In this document: positions 8,719 to 17,882 of the stretch, piece after piece
How positions within the stretch are numbered: position 1 is the stretch's first letter
Layout of the letters: every line of letters begins with the position of its first letter
DNA from: Candidatus Azobacteroides sp.
GTDB taxonomy: Bacteria > Bacteroidota > Bacteroidia > Bacteroidales > Azobacteroidaceae
Reading direction: 5' to 3'
Length of the DNA: 63,023 nucleotides
NCBI GenBank assembly: GCA_009783445.1
Contig: WRFY01000123.1
Coordinates: forward strand, 1-63,023
Made by a program: the position numbers and the translations under genes
Notes under the pieces: model-generated
Told to the model about the DNA's origin: nothing
What the model saw: the letters and a program-made list of their open reading frames with translations, nothing else
The model's database searches: none

Positions 8719-9540
8719 ATGACAAAAGACATTGATTTGACCTCGCAAAAATGGATGAACCTCGTTTTTGAAGGGAAAAATAAAGAGTATGGCGCGTATG
8801 TATTGCGCAATGAATCGTCTAATCGTCATTTCAAAGCTTTGGTAATTGTAACGATTGCCGGCTTGTCTCTGATATACCTGCCGAAATTGATTAGTTCGGT
8901 AATACCGAAGGCGCCTGAAATAGAACAAGTAACCGAAGTGACGATGACCGATGTGACGAAGCAGGAAATTCCGGAAGAAAATAAAATTAAGGAGATCGAA
9001 AAAGTTCCGCCTCCTCCGTTGTTGAAAGAAACCGTACAGTTCACCCCTCCGGTCATTAAAAAAGACGAAGATGTGAAAAACGAAGTGACTTCCCAAGAAA
9101 AATTGACCGATACCAAAGCGGCTATTTCCGTAGCAACGGTAGAAGGAGTCAAAGAAGGCGGCGTGGATATTGCTGATTTGCAAGAACACAAAGTAGTCGT
9201 TCAGGAAGAAAAGAAACCAGAAATCTTTTCTCACGTTGAAGTACCCCCTTCTTTTCCGGGCGGGGATAGAGAACTGATGAAATGGTTGCAGGAAAATATT
9301 TCTTATCCTGTGCCTGCAGCTGAACAAGGCATTCAAGGACGCGTTATTTTGCGTTTCGTAGTCGGCCCGGATGGAAGCGTAGGAAATGTGGAAGTACAAC
9401 GTTCGTTGGATCCAACTTGCGACAAGGAAGCCGTTCGCGTAGTGAAAAAAATGCCGAAATGGATTCCGGGCAAACAAAACGGAAATGCAGTATATGTTTA
9501 TTATACTTTGCCCGTATTGTTTAAGTTGCAAAACCAATAA
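8719..9540 (+). CDS. tonB: TonB energy-transducing protein, copy 1
   Basis: TonB spans the periplasm and passes energy from ExbBD to outer-membrane receptors. The 273-aa product has a cytoplasmic N-terminus (FEGKNKEYGAYVLR, conserved in Bacteroidota TonB), a membrane helix near residues 38-58, a proline- and acid-rich periplasmic region, and the C-terminal TonB domain (FPGGDRELMKWLQENISYP, GRVILRFVV, DKEAVRVVKKMPKW, PVLFKL). Five residues before the membrane helix are basic. It is a close paralogue of the next tonB. Confidence 0.93.
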   Translation: MTKDIDLTSQKWMNLVFEGKNKEYGAYVLRNESSNRHFKALVIVTIAGLSLIYLPKLISSVIPKAPEIEQVTEVTMTDVTKQEIPEENKIKEIEKVPPPPLLKETVQFTPPVIKKDEDVKNEVTSQEKLTDTKAAISVATVEGVKEGGVDIADLQEHKVVVQEEKKPEIFSHVEVPPSFPGGDRELMKWLQENISYPVPAAEQGIQGRVILRFVVGPDGSVGNVEVQRSLDPTCDKEAVRVVKKMPKWIPGKQNGNAVYVYYTLPVLFKLQNQ

Positions 9541-9850
9541 CGATCTTTATCCATTTGTGTGATAAGAAACATTTTCTGATGGCCGTTCAAAAAAGGCTGA
9601 TGAGGATGTTTAAGAGATATTGTTTTCATGATTGAACTGGCTCGATTCCCATTGGGAATTGTAAAGTGCGAGGAGCGAAGCGGGAGCAATCCGAAAAAGT
9701 AATTTTCAAGGGATTGTTTCAAGCGGTCGCCCCTCGTAACAATGTCTCAAACGGCTTTTGAGAAGTGGAGGAGAAAACCATATGTCTTTACAGGAAAAAC
9801 CAGAGCGAGTGTAGATAGCAAATTGTAACACATTGTAAAAAAGAAAAATT
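9541..9850. other. 310-nt gap between the two tonB genes with several small hairpins
   Basis: I find no coding frame and no TAnnTTTG promoter here. Visible structures are a near-perfect palindrome at 9645-9659 (7-bp arms, 1-nt centre), a CAATCC/GGATTG pair (9687-9692, 9711-9716) and a 7-bp hairpin TCTCAAA/TTTGAGA (9745-9751, 9757-9763). The string GAGCGAAGCGG near 9674 resembles short intergenic repeats of this phylum. The gap is unusually long for the middle of an operon. Confidence 0.45.
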
Positions 9851-10672
9851 ATGACTAATGATGTAGACTTGACCTCTCCCAAATGGTTAAACCTTATTTT
9901 TGAAGGCAAAAACAGGGAATATGGAGCTTACGTATTACGCGAGGATTCTTCCAATCGTCATATTAAAGCATTAGCGATAGTTGTACTGGTAGGTTTGGCA
10001 TTGATTTATCTGCCTGCACTCATCAAATCCGTAGCGCCTGTACACGTCAAAGTAGTGCAAAGCGAGGGAGTGAATTTTTCCAACATTTTCGAGGAAGAGA
10101 AAGAGAAAAATCAGGTGATTACCCCTCCGGAAGTAAAAGCGGTTATTCCGCCTTTAGCGGCTACTACCCGATTTGTACCTCCGATTATTGTTCCTGACAA
10201 CAAAGTCAAGGAGGATGATCTAACTCCGACGCAGGCTTCTTTGAGTGAAAATAATACAGAGATAGGAAGAGTCACGGTAGAAGGAGTGCAAAAAGGCGGG
10301 GTACATCCCGACGAAGTAGCTCCTATTATTGAGAAACCAGTTGTTCGCCAAAAACCGTTCATTACAGTTGAACAGCCGCCCTATTTTGACGGAGGTGAAA
10401 AGGCTTTATTGAAATGGGTGAGCGAAAACATGGTTTATCCCGCGGCAGCAAGAGAACGAGGCATACAGGGACTGGTGGTTCTGCGTTTCGTAATTGATCC
10501 CAACGGTTCGGTGAGCGATATTGAAATATTGCGCACCTTAGATCCCAGTTGCGACAAAGAAGCTGTTCGCGTAGTGAAAGCAATGCCGAAATGGAATCCG
10601 GGTAAACAAAATGGCCGCGCAGTACCGGTGTATTGCACTTTGCCAATTCGGTTTGTATTACAAAATAATTGA
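9851..10672 (+). CDS. tonB: TonB energy-transducing protein, copy 2
   Basis: This 273-aa TonB has the same layout as copy 1: conserved cytoplasmic N-terminus (FEGKNREYGAYVLR), membrane helix at about 38-58, variable proline-rich spacer, and the C-terminal domain (YFDGGEKALLKWVSEN, GLVVLRFVI, DKEAVRVVKAMPKW, PIRFVLQ). The ends are much better conserved than the spacer. This points to tandem duplication followed by divergence of the part that crosses the periplasm, perhaps for different receptors. Confidence 0.92.
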   Translation: MTNDVDLTSPKWLNLIFEGKNREYGAYVLREDSSNRHIKALAIVVLVGLALIYLPALIKSVAPVHVKVVQSEGVNFSNIFEEEKEKNQVITPPEVKAVIPPLAATTRFVPPIIVPDNKVKEDDLTPTQASLSENNTEIGRVTVEGVQKGGVHPDEVAPIIEKPVVRQKPFITVEQPPYFDGGEKALLKWVSENMVYPAAARERGIQGLVVLRFVIDPNGSVSDIEILRTLDPSCDKEAVRVVKAMPKWNPGKQNGRAVPVYCTLPIRFVLQNN

Positions 10673-10679
10673 ATAGAAT

Positions 10680-10904
10680 ATGCGTTCAGAAAATCCCAAT
10701 AAATTTGATGGACAGAAATTAGGATGGTCGATATTCGAAGGTGCGATGGCTATCCTTTATCTGGTATTTGCCTTTATTTTTCTTTTTCCTTCTCTTTTGC
10801 ATCTTCGTCTTGCTGTTCAGGATGGATTGAGAATAATGTTTGGAATCATCTTGGGGGTTTATGGAATATTCAGAATTTTTCGAGTGATAAAAAAAATGCG
10901 TTGA
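10680..10904 (+). CDS. Small membrane protein of unknown function
   Basis: This is a 74-aa protein with a polar N-terminus (residues 1-18), two predicted membrane helices (about 20-42 and 50-68) and a basic end (RVIKKMR). I do not recognise a family. The ATG lies 8 nt after the tonB stop, so it is part of the same operon, and a role with the TonB machinery is possible only by context. A large inverted repeat starts at the base after its stop codon. Confidence 0.7.
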   Translation: MRSENPNKFDGQKLGWSIFEGAMAILYLVFAFIFLFPSLLHLRLAVQDGLRIMFGIILGVYGIFRIFRVIKKMR

Positions 10905-10997
10905 CTATTTTTCTTTTTATCCTTCTGCACCTCATTGGGTTTTCTCCTCAAACGACGAAAAAACAAAGATGTGCAGAAGGATAAAAAAGAAAAATAG
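10905..10997. repeat. Near-perfect 26/27-bp inverted repeat (giant hairpin)
   Basis: The arms 10905-10930 and 10971-10997 are exact reverse complements except for one extra base in an A/T run. The loop is 40 nt (10931-10970). The arms read CTATTTTTC at the outer end and CCTTCTGCAC at the loop end. It lies between the small membrane protein and the lipoprotein genes of one operon. It may be a terminator or RNA-processing hairpin, or a small non-autonomous transposon remnant with terminal inverted repeats. Confidence 0.85.
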
Positions 10998-11018
10998 ATT
11001 CTGCCAAATGATAAGTTG

Positions 11019-11972
11019 ATGAAACCAGTATTGTATTTAAGCGTTTTATTTATTTTTTCACTGTCGCTTATTTCCTGTAAAAAGAAAGCAAAAAGTGAGG
11101 AGTGGAACGATACGCTCCATGCAGGTCTCATACGGATTTCCTGCGACGAACATTTTAGAGAATTGATGGATAATGAACTCATGGTTTTTGAAGCGCATTA
11201 TCCGGATGCTGCCATTATTCCGATTTATACAAGCGAACAGGAAGCTATCCGCTTACTGACGGAAGATTCGGTGCGTTTTGCATTGGTTACGCGGGATTTG
11301 AATCCAAGCGAACAGAAGAAATTGACAGACAGGGCAATGGAAGCAAGGAAAAATTTGATTGCTTTCGATGGGGTCGCACTGATTATCCATCCTGCAAATA
11401 AAGATTCCTTGATCAGTCTTCCCGTTTTACGAAAAATACTGAGAGGAGAAATTACCGAGTGGTCTCAAGTGAACCGCACCTCTTCTTTGGGAACCATTCG
11501 CGTCATATTCGACAATCGCGAATCGTCCGTTTTGCGTTATGCCGTCGATTCGATTGTGCGGGGAGATACGTTTTCCCCCAATTTGTATGCACTGAACGAT
11601 TATTTGGAAGTAATAGAAAAAGTGCGGCAAATGCCGAATGCGATCGGTTTGATAGGCATCAACGCCTTGCAGAAGGAAGCTCCCGTTAACCCGAATTTGC
11701 CGGACATCCGATTAATGAGACTGAGCAAGGAAGATCCTGCTACGGTGAAAAATAGTTATCTTCCTTATGCAGGCGATATCATGCAGGAAAACTATCCTTT
11801 ATGGCGGCCTGTTTATATCTTATTGTCCGATCCGAGAAGCGGATTATCTTCCGGATTAAGTATTTTTCTCGCCCATGAAGTGGGGCAGAAAATCATATTG
11901 CAATCGGGCTTGCTGCCGATTACCGATCCGCAGAATTTGTCCGTAAATATTAGCGATGAATTTCCAAAATGA
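11019..11972 (+). CDS. Phosphate-ABC-transporter-like substrate-binding lipoprotein
   Basis: The 317-aa product has a lipoprotein signal ending in LISC (Cys near residue 20) and the PstS-like periplasmic binding fold (FELVMDNELMVFEAHYPDA region, FDGVALIIHPANKDSLISL, LRGEITEW, FDNRESSVLRYAVDS). It lacks the strict PstS phosphate motifs, so the ligand is uncertain. Such genes commonly follow tonB-exbD clusters in Bacteroidales, which suggests a link to TonB energised uptake rather than a Pst transporter, because no permease or ATPase genes follow. A TTG at 11016 is an alternative start; the adjacent ATG at 11019 fits the signal peptide better. Confidence 0.75.
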   Translation: MKPVLYLSVLFIFSLSLISCKKKAKSEEWNDTLHAGLIRISCDEHFRELMDNELMVFEAHYPDAAIIPIYTSEQEAIRLLTEDSVRFALVTRDLNPSEQKKLTDRAMEARKNLIAFDGVALIIHPANKDSLISLPVLRKILRGEITEWSQVNRTSSLGTIRVIFDNRESSVLRYAVDSIVRGDTFSPNLYALNDYLEVIEKVRQMPNAIGLIGINALQKEAPVNPNLPDIRLMRLSKEDPATVKNSYLPYAGDIMQENYPLWRPVYILLSDPRSGLSSGLSIFLAHEVGQKIILQSGLLPITDPQNLSVNISDEFPK

Positions 11973-12017
11973 ATATCCAATTGACAACATAAATAAACGA
12001 TAATAATAATACGACAA

Positions 12018-13709
12018 ATGAAAATGAATAATAAGTTTTTACTGAGTTTGGCAATTTCTGTCTTTTTTTCTGCCTCTGGAATGTTTGCCAGCAGCAATGA
12101 AAGAGGAATTGATCTTTATCGAGCTGAATTGTATGGGGCAGCTAAACTATTTTTATTAGGTCAAAAAAATCAGTCAACACAAGATTTGGCGGAAACACAG
12201 TACTATTTGGGTCAGGCATACTCTAAGCTTCAACAACCGGATTCGGCGGCTTACTACTATGCCCAAGCCATAGAAACCGATCCGGCCTATCCATTCGGGT
12301 ATATCGGTGAAGGAATGTTGGCATTGGAAAACAAAGACGCCAAAGCGGCGGAAACATTATTTAGGAAAGCCAATGGACTCGCTAAAAAAGATCCATCGGT
12401 GCAAACAACTATAGCCGAAGCATACATCGCCGCACAGATGGATGCGGAGGCGGAAGACGCATTGGATAAAGCGCGGAAAGTAAACAAAAAATTTCCGGGT
12501 ATCTATCTGGCAGAAGGCGATATGCTGATGAAAGATGGAAAAGTGGGAGATGCTTGTGCTCGTTATGAAAATGCCATTCGTTTCGACGCATCCTATAAAG
12601 TAGCTTATCTAAAACTGGCTCAAGTATATAAAGAAATTAATACTACCGAAGCGCTAAAATATTTGGATCAATTGACGGCTATCGATCCGGATTATATTCC
12701 CGCTTATGCTTTAATTGGCGACATCAACCGCGATGCAGGATTCTATCTCCAAGCCTTGAAAGCATACGAAAAGTTTATTTCCATACCGGGAGTGCCGATT
12801 TTGCAACACGAACGATATGCACAGCTGCTTTATTTTACCGATCAATACGATAAATCGTTGCAAGAAATAGATTATGTGTTGCAGCAAGATCCAACTAATC
12901 CAATCATGCACCGGTTGCAGGCTTACAACAATTTCAAATTAGACAATAGTACGGTTGCGCTTCAGCAAATAACTCAATTTCTGCAAGACAATCCAGTCGA
13001 TAAACATATTTACTTAGATTATATTACGTATGGCCGTCTGTTGTTGAAAGCCAATCGAACAGACGAAGCGATCAGCGCTCTGCAAAAAGCTCAAGCTTTG
13101 GATCCGAGTAAATCGGAAATTTATAAAGAATTGACTTCTGCTTATGAAGCAGCTAGTAATTTTCCAGAGGCAGTCAATCAATACGAAAAATATTTTGAAA
13201 TAGAAAAAACGCCGACCGTTTACGACTATCTGAATTATGGAAGGGACAATTATATGGCTGCTTCTAAATATATTGATGCTGATTACTTAGCAACTCCTCT
13301 TTCGCCGGACCAAAAACAGGCAGACGATGCGTTGTTTTACAACTATGTTAAAAAAGGAAATGAGGCTTTTGCTGAAGTAATCGAACGTTCTCCCGATTCT
13401 TACCACGGTTATTTGTGGAGAGCGCGTCTGAACTCGTTTGTAGACCTCAGACGGCAACCAACGAAAAGTTCTCCTATGGAAGGCGTAGCTAAACCTTATT
13501 ATGAAGAGGCCTTATCTGTGATGTTGAAAAATAACGAGGATGGCAAACGAAACAATGACATCATCGAAGCTTACCACTATTTGGCATCTTATTATATTTT
13601 GCGGGATGATAAAGTAAATTCGGGCGAATATTTTAAGAAAATATTGAACATCGATCCAAATAATGCAGCGGCGAAAAACGCTTTGGACGCTATGAAAATC
13701 AAATATTAA
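12018..13709 (+). CDS. Exported tetratricopeptide (TPR) repeat protein
   Basis: The 563-aa protein has a signal peptide (residues 1-23, ending SASGMFA) followed by about ten TPR-like helical pairs across the length. Typical repeat stretches are AETQYYLGQAYSKLQQPD, PAYPFGYIGEGMLALENKD and PSKSEIYKELTSAYEAASN. TPR arrays bind protein partners, so this is probably a periplasmic scaffold. It is the last gene of the exbB-tonB operon, 45 nt after the lipoprotein. Its partner is unknown; cell-envelope assembly or TonB complexes are reasonable guesses from context. Confidence 0.82.
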   Translation: MKMNNKFLLSLAISVFFSASGMFASSNERGIDLYRAELYGAAKLFLLGQKNQSTQDLAETQYYLGQAYSKLQQPDSAAYYYAQAIETDPAYPFGYIGEGMLALENKDAKAAETLFRKANGLAKKDPSVQTTIAEAYIAAQMDAEAEDALDKARKVNKKFPGIYLAEGDMLMKDGKVGDACARYENAIRFDASYKVAYLKLAQVYKEINTTEALKYLDQLTAIDPDYIPAYALIGDINRDAGFYLQALKAYEKFISIPGVPILQHERYAQLLYFTDQYDKSLQEIDYVLQQDPTNPIMHRLQAYNNFKLDNSTVALQQITQFLQDNPVDKHIYLDYITYGRLLLKANRTDEAISALQKAQALDPSKSEIYKELTSAYEAASNFPEAVNQYEKYFEIEKTPTVYDYLNYGRDNYMAASKYIDADYLATPLSPDQKQADDALFYNYVKKGNEAFAEVIERSPDSYHGYLWRARLNSFVDLRRQPTKSSPMEGVAKPYYEEALSVMLKNNEDGKRNNDIIEAYHYLASYYILRDDKVNSGEYFKKILNIDPNNAAAKNALDAMKIKY

Positions 13710-14015
13710 GCAAGTTAAAAGTTAAAAAATAAGAAGCATATTTTAATTTATTTGTGTTATCATGAGGAAGTCCCGCAGAGACGCCGCGAACGTATTAAGT
13801 GGCATCCTGCGGGACTTATTTAAACTTAAAAGTCAGAATTTAGTTTCATTTTATTGTTGACATGAGGCTATAAATTTTATCGACGCCATAAGGTATTATA
13901 AAGGTATTATATTTTCTTTTCTGTATTCATTATGGATTTATCTAAAATCAACAGCATACTTTTTACATCGCCATCAAAATCAGAATACATAATTTTTTTT
14001 GAAAAAAATAACTTT
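13710..14015. other. Convergent intergenic region with an imperfect hairpin at 13768-13817
   Basis: This region separates the TPR gene from ispH, which run toward each other. It holds an 11-bp exact inverted repeat (13768-13778 with 13807-13817) extended inward by a GCC/GGC pair. A short T-rich stretch follows. It could act as a terminator for the TPR operon, or be a dispersed palindrome. The remainder is AT-rich with no coding frame that I can support. Confidence 0.5.
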
Positions 14016-14885
14016 TTATAGTTTAAATTCCATGCTTTTTACCCTTTTGGCGACTTCTTCCATCAACCATTTGGGGGTAGAGGTTGCTCCGCAAACGCCG
14101 ATTGATTTCGTATCATTCAACCACACCGGCTGAATGTCGTCCGGATCGGAAATCAGATACGTATTCGGATTGGCTTTTCGAGCTTCTTCCAACAGCACTT
14201 TCCCGTTCGAGCTTTTTTCTCCCGCTACGAATAGCACCAAATCGTGTTGCGAAGCAAATCGCTTGATATGAGGTATCCGGTTCGCCACCTGGCGGCAGAT
14301 CGTGTCGAATGAATGGAATATGACATTCTTATTTACAAGCAATTGTATTTCATCGACGATTTCTTTGAAACTGTCTACCGACATCGTTGTTTGAGAAAAC
14401 AGATAAATGTTTTTATTGAAATCCAATTTTCGGATATCTTCTTTTTTTTCGATGACAATCGCTTTTCCTTCAATTTGTCCTACTAAGCCATTGACTTCCG
14501 CATGACCGATTTTTCCGAAAATCACAATTTGCGAATTTTCCTTGTCGGAAGTTTGATAGCATTTTTTGATTCTTTTTTGCAACTGTAAAACTACCGGACA
14601 AGTAGCGTCGATGATTTGAATTTTATTTTGATCGGCTATTTCGTAGGTAGAAGGCGGTTCGCCATGAGCGCGAAGCAGCACTTTTTTCCCGTGCATTTGC
14701 TTCAATTGTTCATGGTCGATCGTTTGCAAACCTCTTTTTTTCAGTCGGTTGACTTCCTGACTATTGTGTACGATATCACCCAAACAGCAAAGTTCGTCTT
14801 GAGCGTTCAATTCTTTTTCAGCGCTCTGGATGGCATTGACCACGCCAAAACAAAATCCCGAATCTTGATCTATTTCTATCCGCAT
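14016..14885 (-). CDS. ispH: 4-hydroxy-3-methylbut-2-enyl diphosphate reductase
   Basis: IspH performs the last step of the non-mevalonate isoprenoid pathway, reducing HMBPP to IPP and DMAPP with an iron-sulfur cluster. The 289-aa product has the three cluster cysteines in the expected places: C12 in DSGFCFGV, the Cys of DATCPVV and that of [11 protein letters not shown]. It also has [10 protein letters not shown] and [13 protein letters not shown], which bind the diphosphate. Length fits the family (about 280-320). It is the last gene of a minus-strand operon starting at rmlC, and its product feeds the polyprenyl synthase encoded at 32.7-33.6 kb. Confidence 0.95.
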   Translation of the reverse strand: MRIEIDQDSGFCFGVVNAIQSAEKELNAQDELCCLGDIVHNSQEVNRLKKRGLQTIDHEQLKQMHGKKVLLRAHGEPPSTYEIADQNKIQIIDATCPVVLQLQKRIKKCYQTSDKENSQIVIFGKIGHAEVNGLVGQIEGKAIVIEKKEDIRKLDFNKNIYLFSQTTMSVDSFKEIVDEIQLLVNKNVIFHSFDTICRQVANRIPHIKRFASQHDLVLFVAGEKSSNGKVLLEEARKANPNTYLISDPDDIQPVWLNDTKSIGVCGATSTPKWLMEEVAKRVKSMEFKL

Positions 14886-14927
14886 ATTCTATCCGCTTTT
14901 TACTTTCTTAAGATTATAATTTATATC

Positions 14928-15698
14928 TTACTGGCTATAAATTTGTTGACGCCTAAATTCGGCACAAATAATCGCTGCGGCTACAGCTACGTTCAACGAT
15001 TCCGTCGATTCGATCGATTCGATTGGAGACGGATAATTGGGAATATACAAACGATTGCTTATTTCTTTTTCCGTTTCGGGACGAATGCCGTTTCCTTCAT
15101 TCCCCATGACAATTATTCCCTTATCGCTCAATTTTTCCCGATAAATATCATTTCCTTCCAGAAAAGCGCCGTAGATAGGCAAATGTTTCAATTCCATCAA
15201 TAATTCCGGTAAAGATTCGTAGAATACCTGCACTTTGGCAATTCCGCCCATACTGGCTTGTACGCTTTTGGGGTTGTAAACGTCGACTGTGTCGGGAGAA
15301 CAAACGATATTTTTGATCCCAAACCAGTCCGCCAGACGGATGATTGTACCCAAATTGCCTGGATCTTGAATGCCATCCAACAGTAAACTCAGTTCATTTT
15401 CGAGCGCTTCTTTACGGAAAGGATGCTGAGGCTGTACGAAAACGGCAATGACTTCTTGTGGATTTTTCAATAAACTGGCTTTTTTTACCTCTTCTTCTTC
15501 CACTGCTATTAGTTCTTTGACGTTCAAATTTTCCTGCATGGCCATCCACGAAGGGCAAGCGATCAGCAACTCACATTCAAAAAAAGGCAGAATGCTCGCA
15601 ACCAATTTATTTCCTTCCGCCAGGAAAAGGCCGGATTCCATTCGCTGCTTTTTATTTTCGAGCGACTTTATCCATTTTATTTTATTTTTGCTTAACAT
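14928..15698 (-). CDS. TrmH/SpoU family RNA 2'-O-methyltransferase
   Basis: The 256-aa protein has an N-terminal substrate-binding region (KSLENKKQRMESGLFLAEGNKLV, the SpoU_sub_bind type) and a C-terminal SPOUT methyltransferase domain. The family motifs are all visible: DGIQDPGNLGTIIR (motif 1), GNEGNGI (motif 2) and IPNYPSPIESIESTESLNVAVAAAI (motif 3), which form the knotted SAM site. Target could be rRNA or tRNA. Its start overlaps the stop of the Gfo/Idh gene by 7 nt. Confidence 0.92.
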   Translation of the reverse strand: MLSKNKIKWIKSLENKKQRMESGLFLAEGNKLVASILPFFECELLIACPSWMAMQENLNVKELIAVEEEEVKKASLLKNPQEVIAVFVQPQHPFRKEALENELSLLLDGIQDPGNLGTIIRLADWFGIKNIVCSPDTVDVYNPKSVQASMGGIAKVQVFYESLPELLMELKHLPIYGAFLEGNDIYREKLSDKGIIVMGNEGNGIRPETEKEISNRLYIPNYPSPIESIESTESLNVAVAAAIICAEFRRQQIYSQ

Positions 15699-16750
15699 GC
15701 CGAGTAAATCCGCTCAATGATGTCCACTACCTTATATCCATCGTAAGCGTTGGTGGTTATGGTTTCGCCTTTTTTGTTTTGCAATACATTGATCACATTA
15801 TCTATTACATAATGATGATTCTGAGCCGAACCTTTATACGTTCCATAGTCGTTTCCCGGATTGGTGGGAGGCAACGGCGGCATTTTATAATCCTTGATAT
15901 GACAATATTCTACTTCGTTCATGTATTGTCCGCCAATTTTAACGGTACCGTTTTCGCCGATAATGGTTACGGAGCTTTCGAAATTGGCATCATATACCGA
16001 AGTGGAATAACAGAAGATGCCCCTCTCTCCTTTTACAAACCGGAATGTAACGATGCCGGAATCTTCAAAGTCGGTCAAGGACTGATGGTTGAAATTTTCG
16101 AAATGTGCCCGGATGTCGGCAATATCCCCAAACAGCCAGTACATCAAGTCGATAAAGTGAGAAAACTGCGTAAATAAAGTACCTCCGTCCAAGTCTTTGC
16201 TTCCATGCCAATTGCCGGGTGTGTAATAACGCTCGTCGCGATTCCAGTAGCAGTTAATTTGTACCAGATAAATCGCACCTAACAGTCCGGACGTTACAAC
16301 ATCCTTTATCCATACGCTTGGAGGAGAATAACGATTTTGCATGACGCAGAAAACGTTTTTGGCGTATTGGTTGGCTGTTGATAAAATATTTTTTGCATCC
16401 AAGGCGTTTAGCGACATGGGTTTTTCGATCACGACATGATGACCCGTTTCCAAACCTCGAAGCGCCATGGGAGCATGCAAACCGTTTGGAGTACAAATAT
16501 TCAAAACTTCCCATTCGATTTTTGAATTCAGCAGCGCTTCCAGATCAGTAAAAAACGGACATTTCCGAAGGGGGGGCGGGAGATTCAATTGTTCGAAAGG
16601 TAAAATATCGCAAATGGCCGCTAATTCCGCCTTTGAATTGCGTTGAATCATTTCAATATGCCGTTTTCCGATATGACCGCATCCCACTATGGCAAACCGC
16701 ACTCTCTCAATGGGTTCTATTCCACGTTCCGCTTGATCATCGGTTTCCAT
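15692..16750 (-). CDS. Gfo/Idh/MocA family oxidoreductase (WlbA/WbpB-like)
   Basis: The 352-aa protein has an N-terminal Rossmann domain (FAIVGCGHIGKRHIEMI) and the conserved EKP motif (HHVVIEKPMSLNALDAK) of the family, with a C-terminal beta-sheet domain containing DLDGGTLFTQFSHFIDLMYWL. The HxxD of this stretch is the usual catalytic region. It resembles enzymes that oxidise the 3-position of nucleotide-linked amino sugars in surface-glycan synthesis. Context supports this: it overlaps rmlB by 14 nt within the Rml operon. The exact substrate is inference. Confidence 0.85.
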   Translation of the reverse strand: METDDQAERGIEPIERVRFAIVGCGHIGKRHIEMIQRNSKAELAAICDILPFEQLNLPPPLRKCPFFTDLEALLNSKIEWEVLNICTPNGLHAPMALRGLETGHHVVIEKPMSLNALDAKNILSTANQYAKNVFCVMQNRYSPPSVWIKDVVTSGLLGAIYLVQINCYWNRDERYYTPGNWHGSKDLDGGTLFTQFSHFIDLMYWLFGDIADIRAHFENFNHQSLTDFEDSGIVTFRFVKGERGIFCYSTSVYDANFESSVTIIGENGTVKIGGQYMNEVEYCHIKDYKMPPLPPTNPGNDYGTYKGSAQNHHYVIDNVINVLQNKKGETITTNAYDGYKVVDIIERIYSAC

Positions 16751-17855
16751 ACATTTGACGGTAATAATGCTGATAATCGCCCGAAGTGACTTCTTCTACC
16801 CAATCTTGATTTTCGAGATACCAACGGATGGTCTTGACGATTCCTTCTTCAAACCGGGTTTCCGGATACCAACCCAATTCAGTTGTAATTTTGGTAGGAT
16901 CAATGGCATAGCGTTGATCATGACCCAAACGGTCTTTGACGTATGAAATCAAACTTTCATTGATCCAGGAAATATCTTCGCCGGACCTTTTCAGGACTTT
17001 TTTGTATTCTTTGTTTTCCTCCAGCAGATTCCGCACCGTAGAAATGGTCAACTTAACAATATCAATATTCTTTTTTTCATTGTGTCCGCCGATATTGTAT
17101 ACTTCGCCTACTTTCCCTTTGGCCAAAACCAGGTCTATGGCTTTGCAATGGTCTTCAACATACAACCAATCGCGTATGTTACTGCCATTTCCATACACAG
17201 GCAGTTGTTTTCCTTCCAGAATATTTTTAATAATCAGAGGAATTAATTTTTCCGGAAAATGGTAAGGCCCGTAATTGTTAGAGCAACGGGTAATGTTGAC
17301 CGGCATTTTGTAGGTTTCGCCATACGCTTTAACAATTAAGTCGGCTCCCGCTTTGGAAGCGCTGTATGGACTTCTTGGATCCAAAGGCGTTTTTTCGGTA
17401 AAAAATCCGGTTTCTCCTAAACTTCCATACACCTCATCAGTAGATACTTGCAAATACTTGACTCCGTCTTTATAAGTCGGATAACCGTTTTTGTCCTTCC
17501 CTGTCGCCCAGTATTTTTTGGCTGTTTCCAATAAATTTTGCGTTCCCAAAATATTGGTTTCAAGAAATAATTGCGGATTTTCAATGCTGCGGTCGACGTG
17601 GCTTTCCGCCGCAAAATTGACCAGCCATTGAACCCCATATTTTTCAAAGATCGGACAGGTCGCTTCCGCATCTTTGATATTTCCTTTTACGAAAATCAGA
17701 CGTTCGTCTTTCAAATCGTCTTTGATTGTTCCTAAATTGCCTGCATACGTCAAATCGTCTAACACGATGATCTGAATATCGCGATAATTTTTTAGTAAAT
17801 ATTTCACAAAATTGGCTCCAATAAATCCTGCGCCTCCGGTTACTAAATAAGTCAT
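16737..17855 (-). CDS. rmlB: dTDP-glucose 4,6-dehydratase
   Basis: RmlB converts dTDP-glucose to dTDP-4-keto-6-deoxyglucose using NAD+. The 372-aa SDR protein has GGAGFIG near the N-terminus, the active-site STDEVYGSLG and YSASKAGAD (YxxxK) motifs, and NNYGPYHFPEKLIP which binds the nucleotide sugar. I chose the ATG at 17855; a GTG three codons upstream (17864) is an alternative. It is followed with overlap by the Gfo/Idh gene. The rmlD reductase is not in this window. Confidence 0.95.
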   Translation of the reverse strand: MTYLVTGGAGFIGANFVKYLLKNYRDIQIIVLDDLTYAGNLGTIKDDLKDERLIFVKGNIKDAEATCPIFEKYGVQWLVNFAAESHVDRSIENPQLFLETNILGTQNLLETAKKYWATGKDKNGYPTYKDGVKYLQVSTDEVYGSLGETGFFTEKTPLDPRSPYSASKAGADLIVKAYGETYKMPVNITRCSNNYGPYHFPEKLIPLIIKNILEGKQLPVYGNGSNIRDWLYVEDHCKAIDLVLAKGKVGEVYNIGGHNEKKNIDIVKLTISTVRNLLEENKEYKKVLKRSGEDISWINESLISYVKDRLGHDQRYAIDPTKITTELGWYPETRFEEGIVKTIRWYLENQDWVEEVTSGDYQHYYRQMYGNR

Positions 17856-17882
17856 TTTGTCCACAAATTTTAAATTAAAAAA

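Noticed and set aside
8695-9537. 280-codon minus-strand frame across the first tonB
   Set aside because: It mirrors the tonB coding sequence; composition (many Phe, Arg, His, Tyr) is typical of an antisense shadow, and TonB motifs on the other strand are clear.
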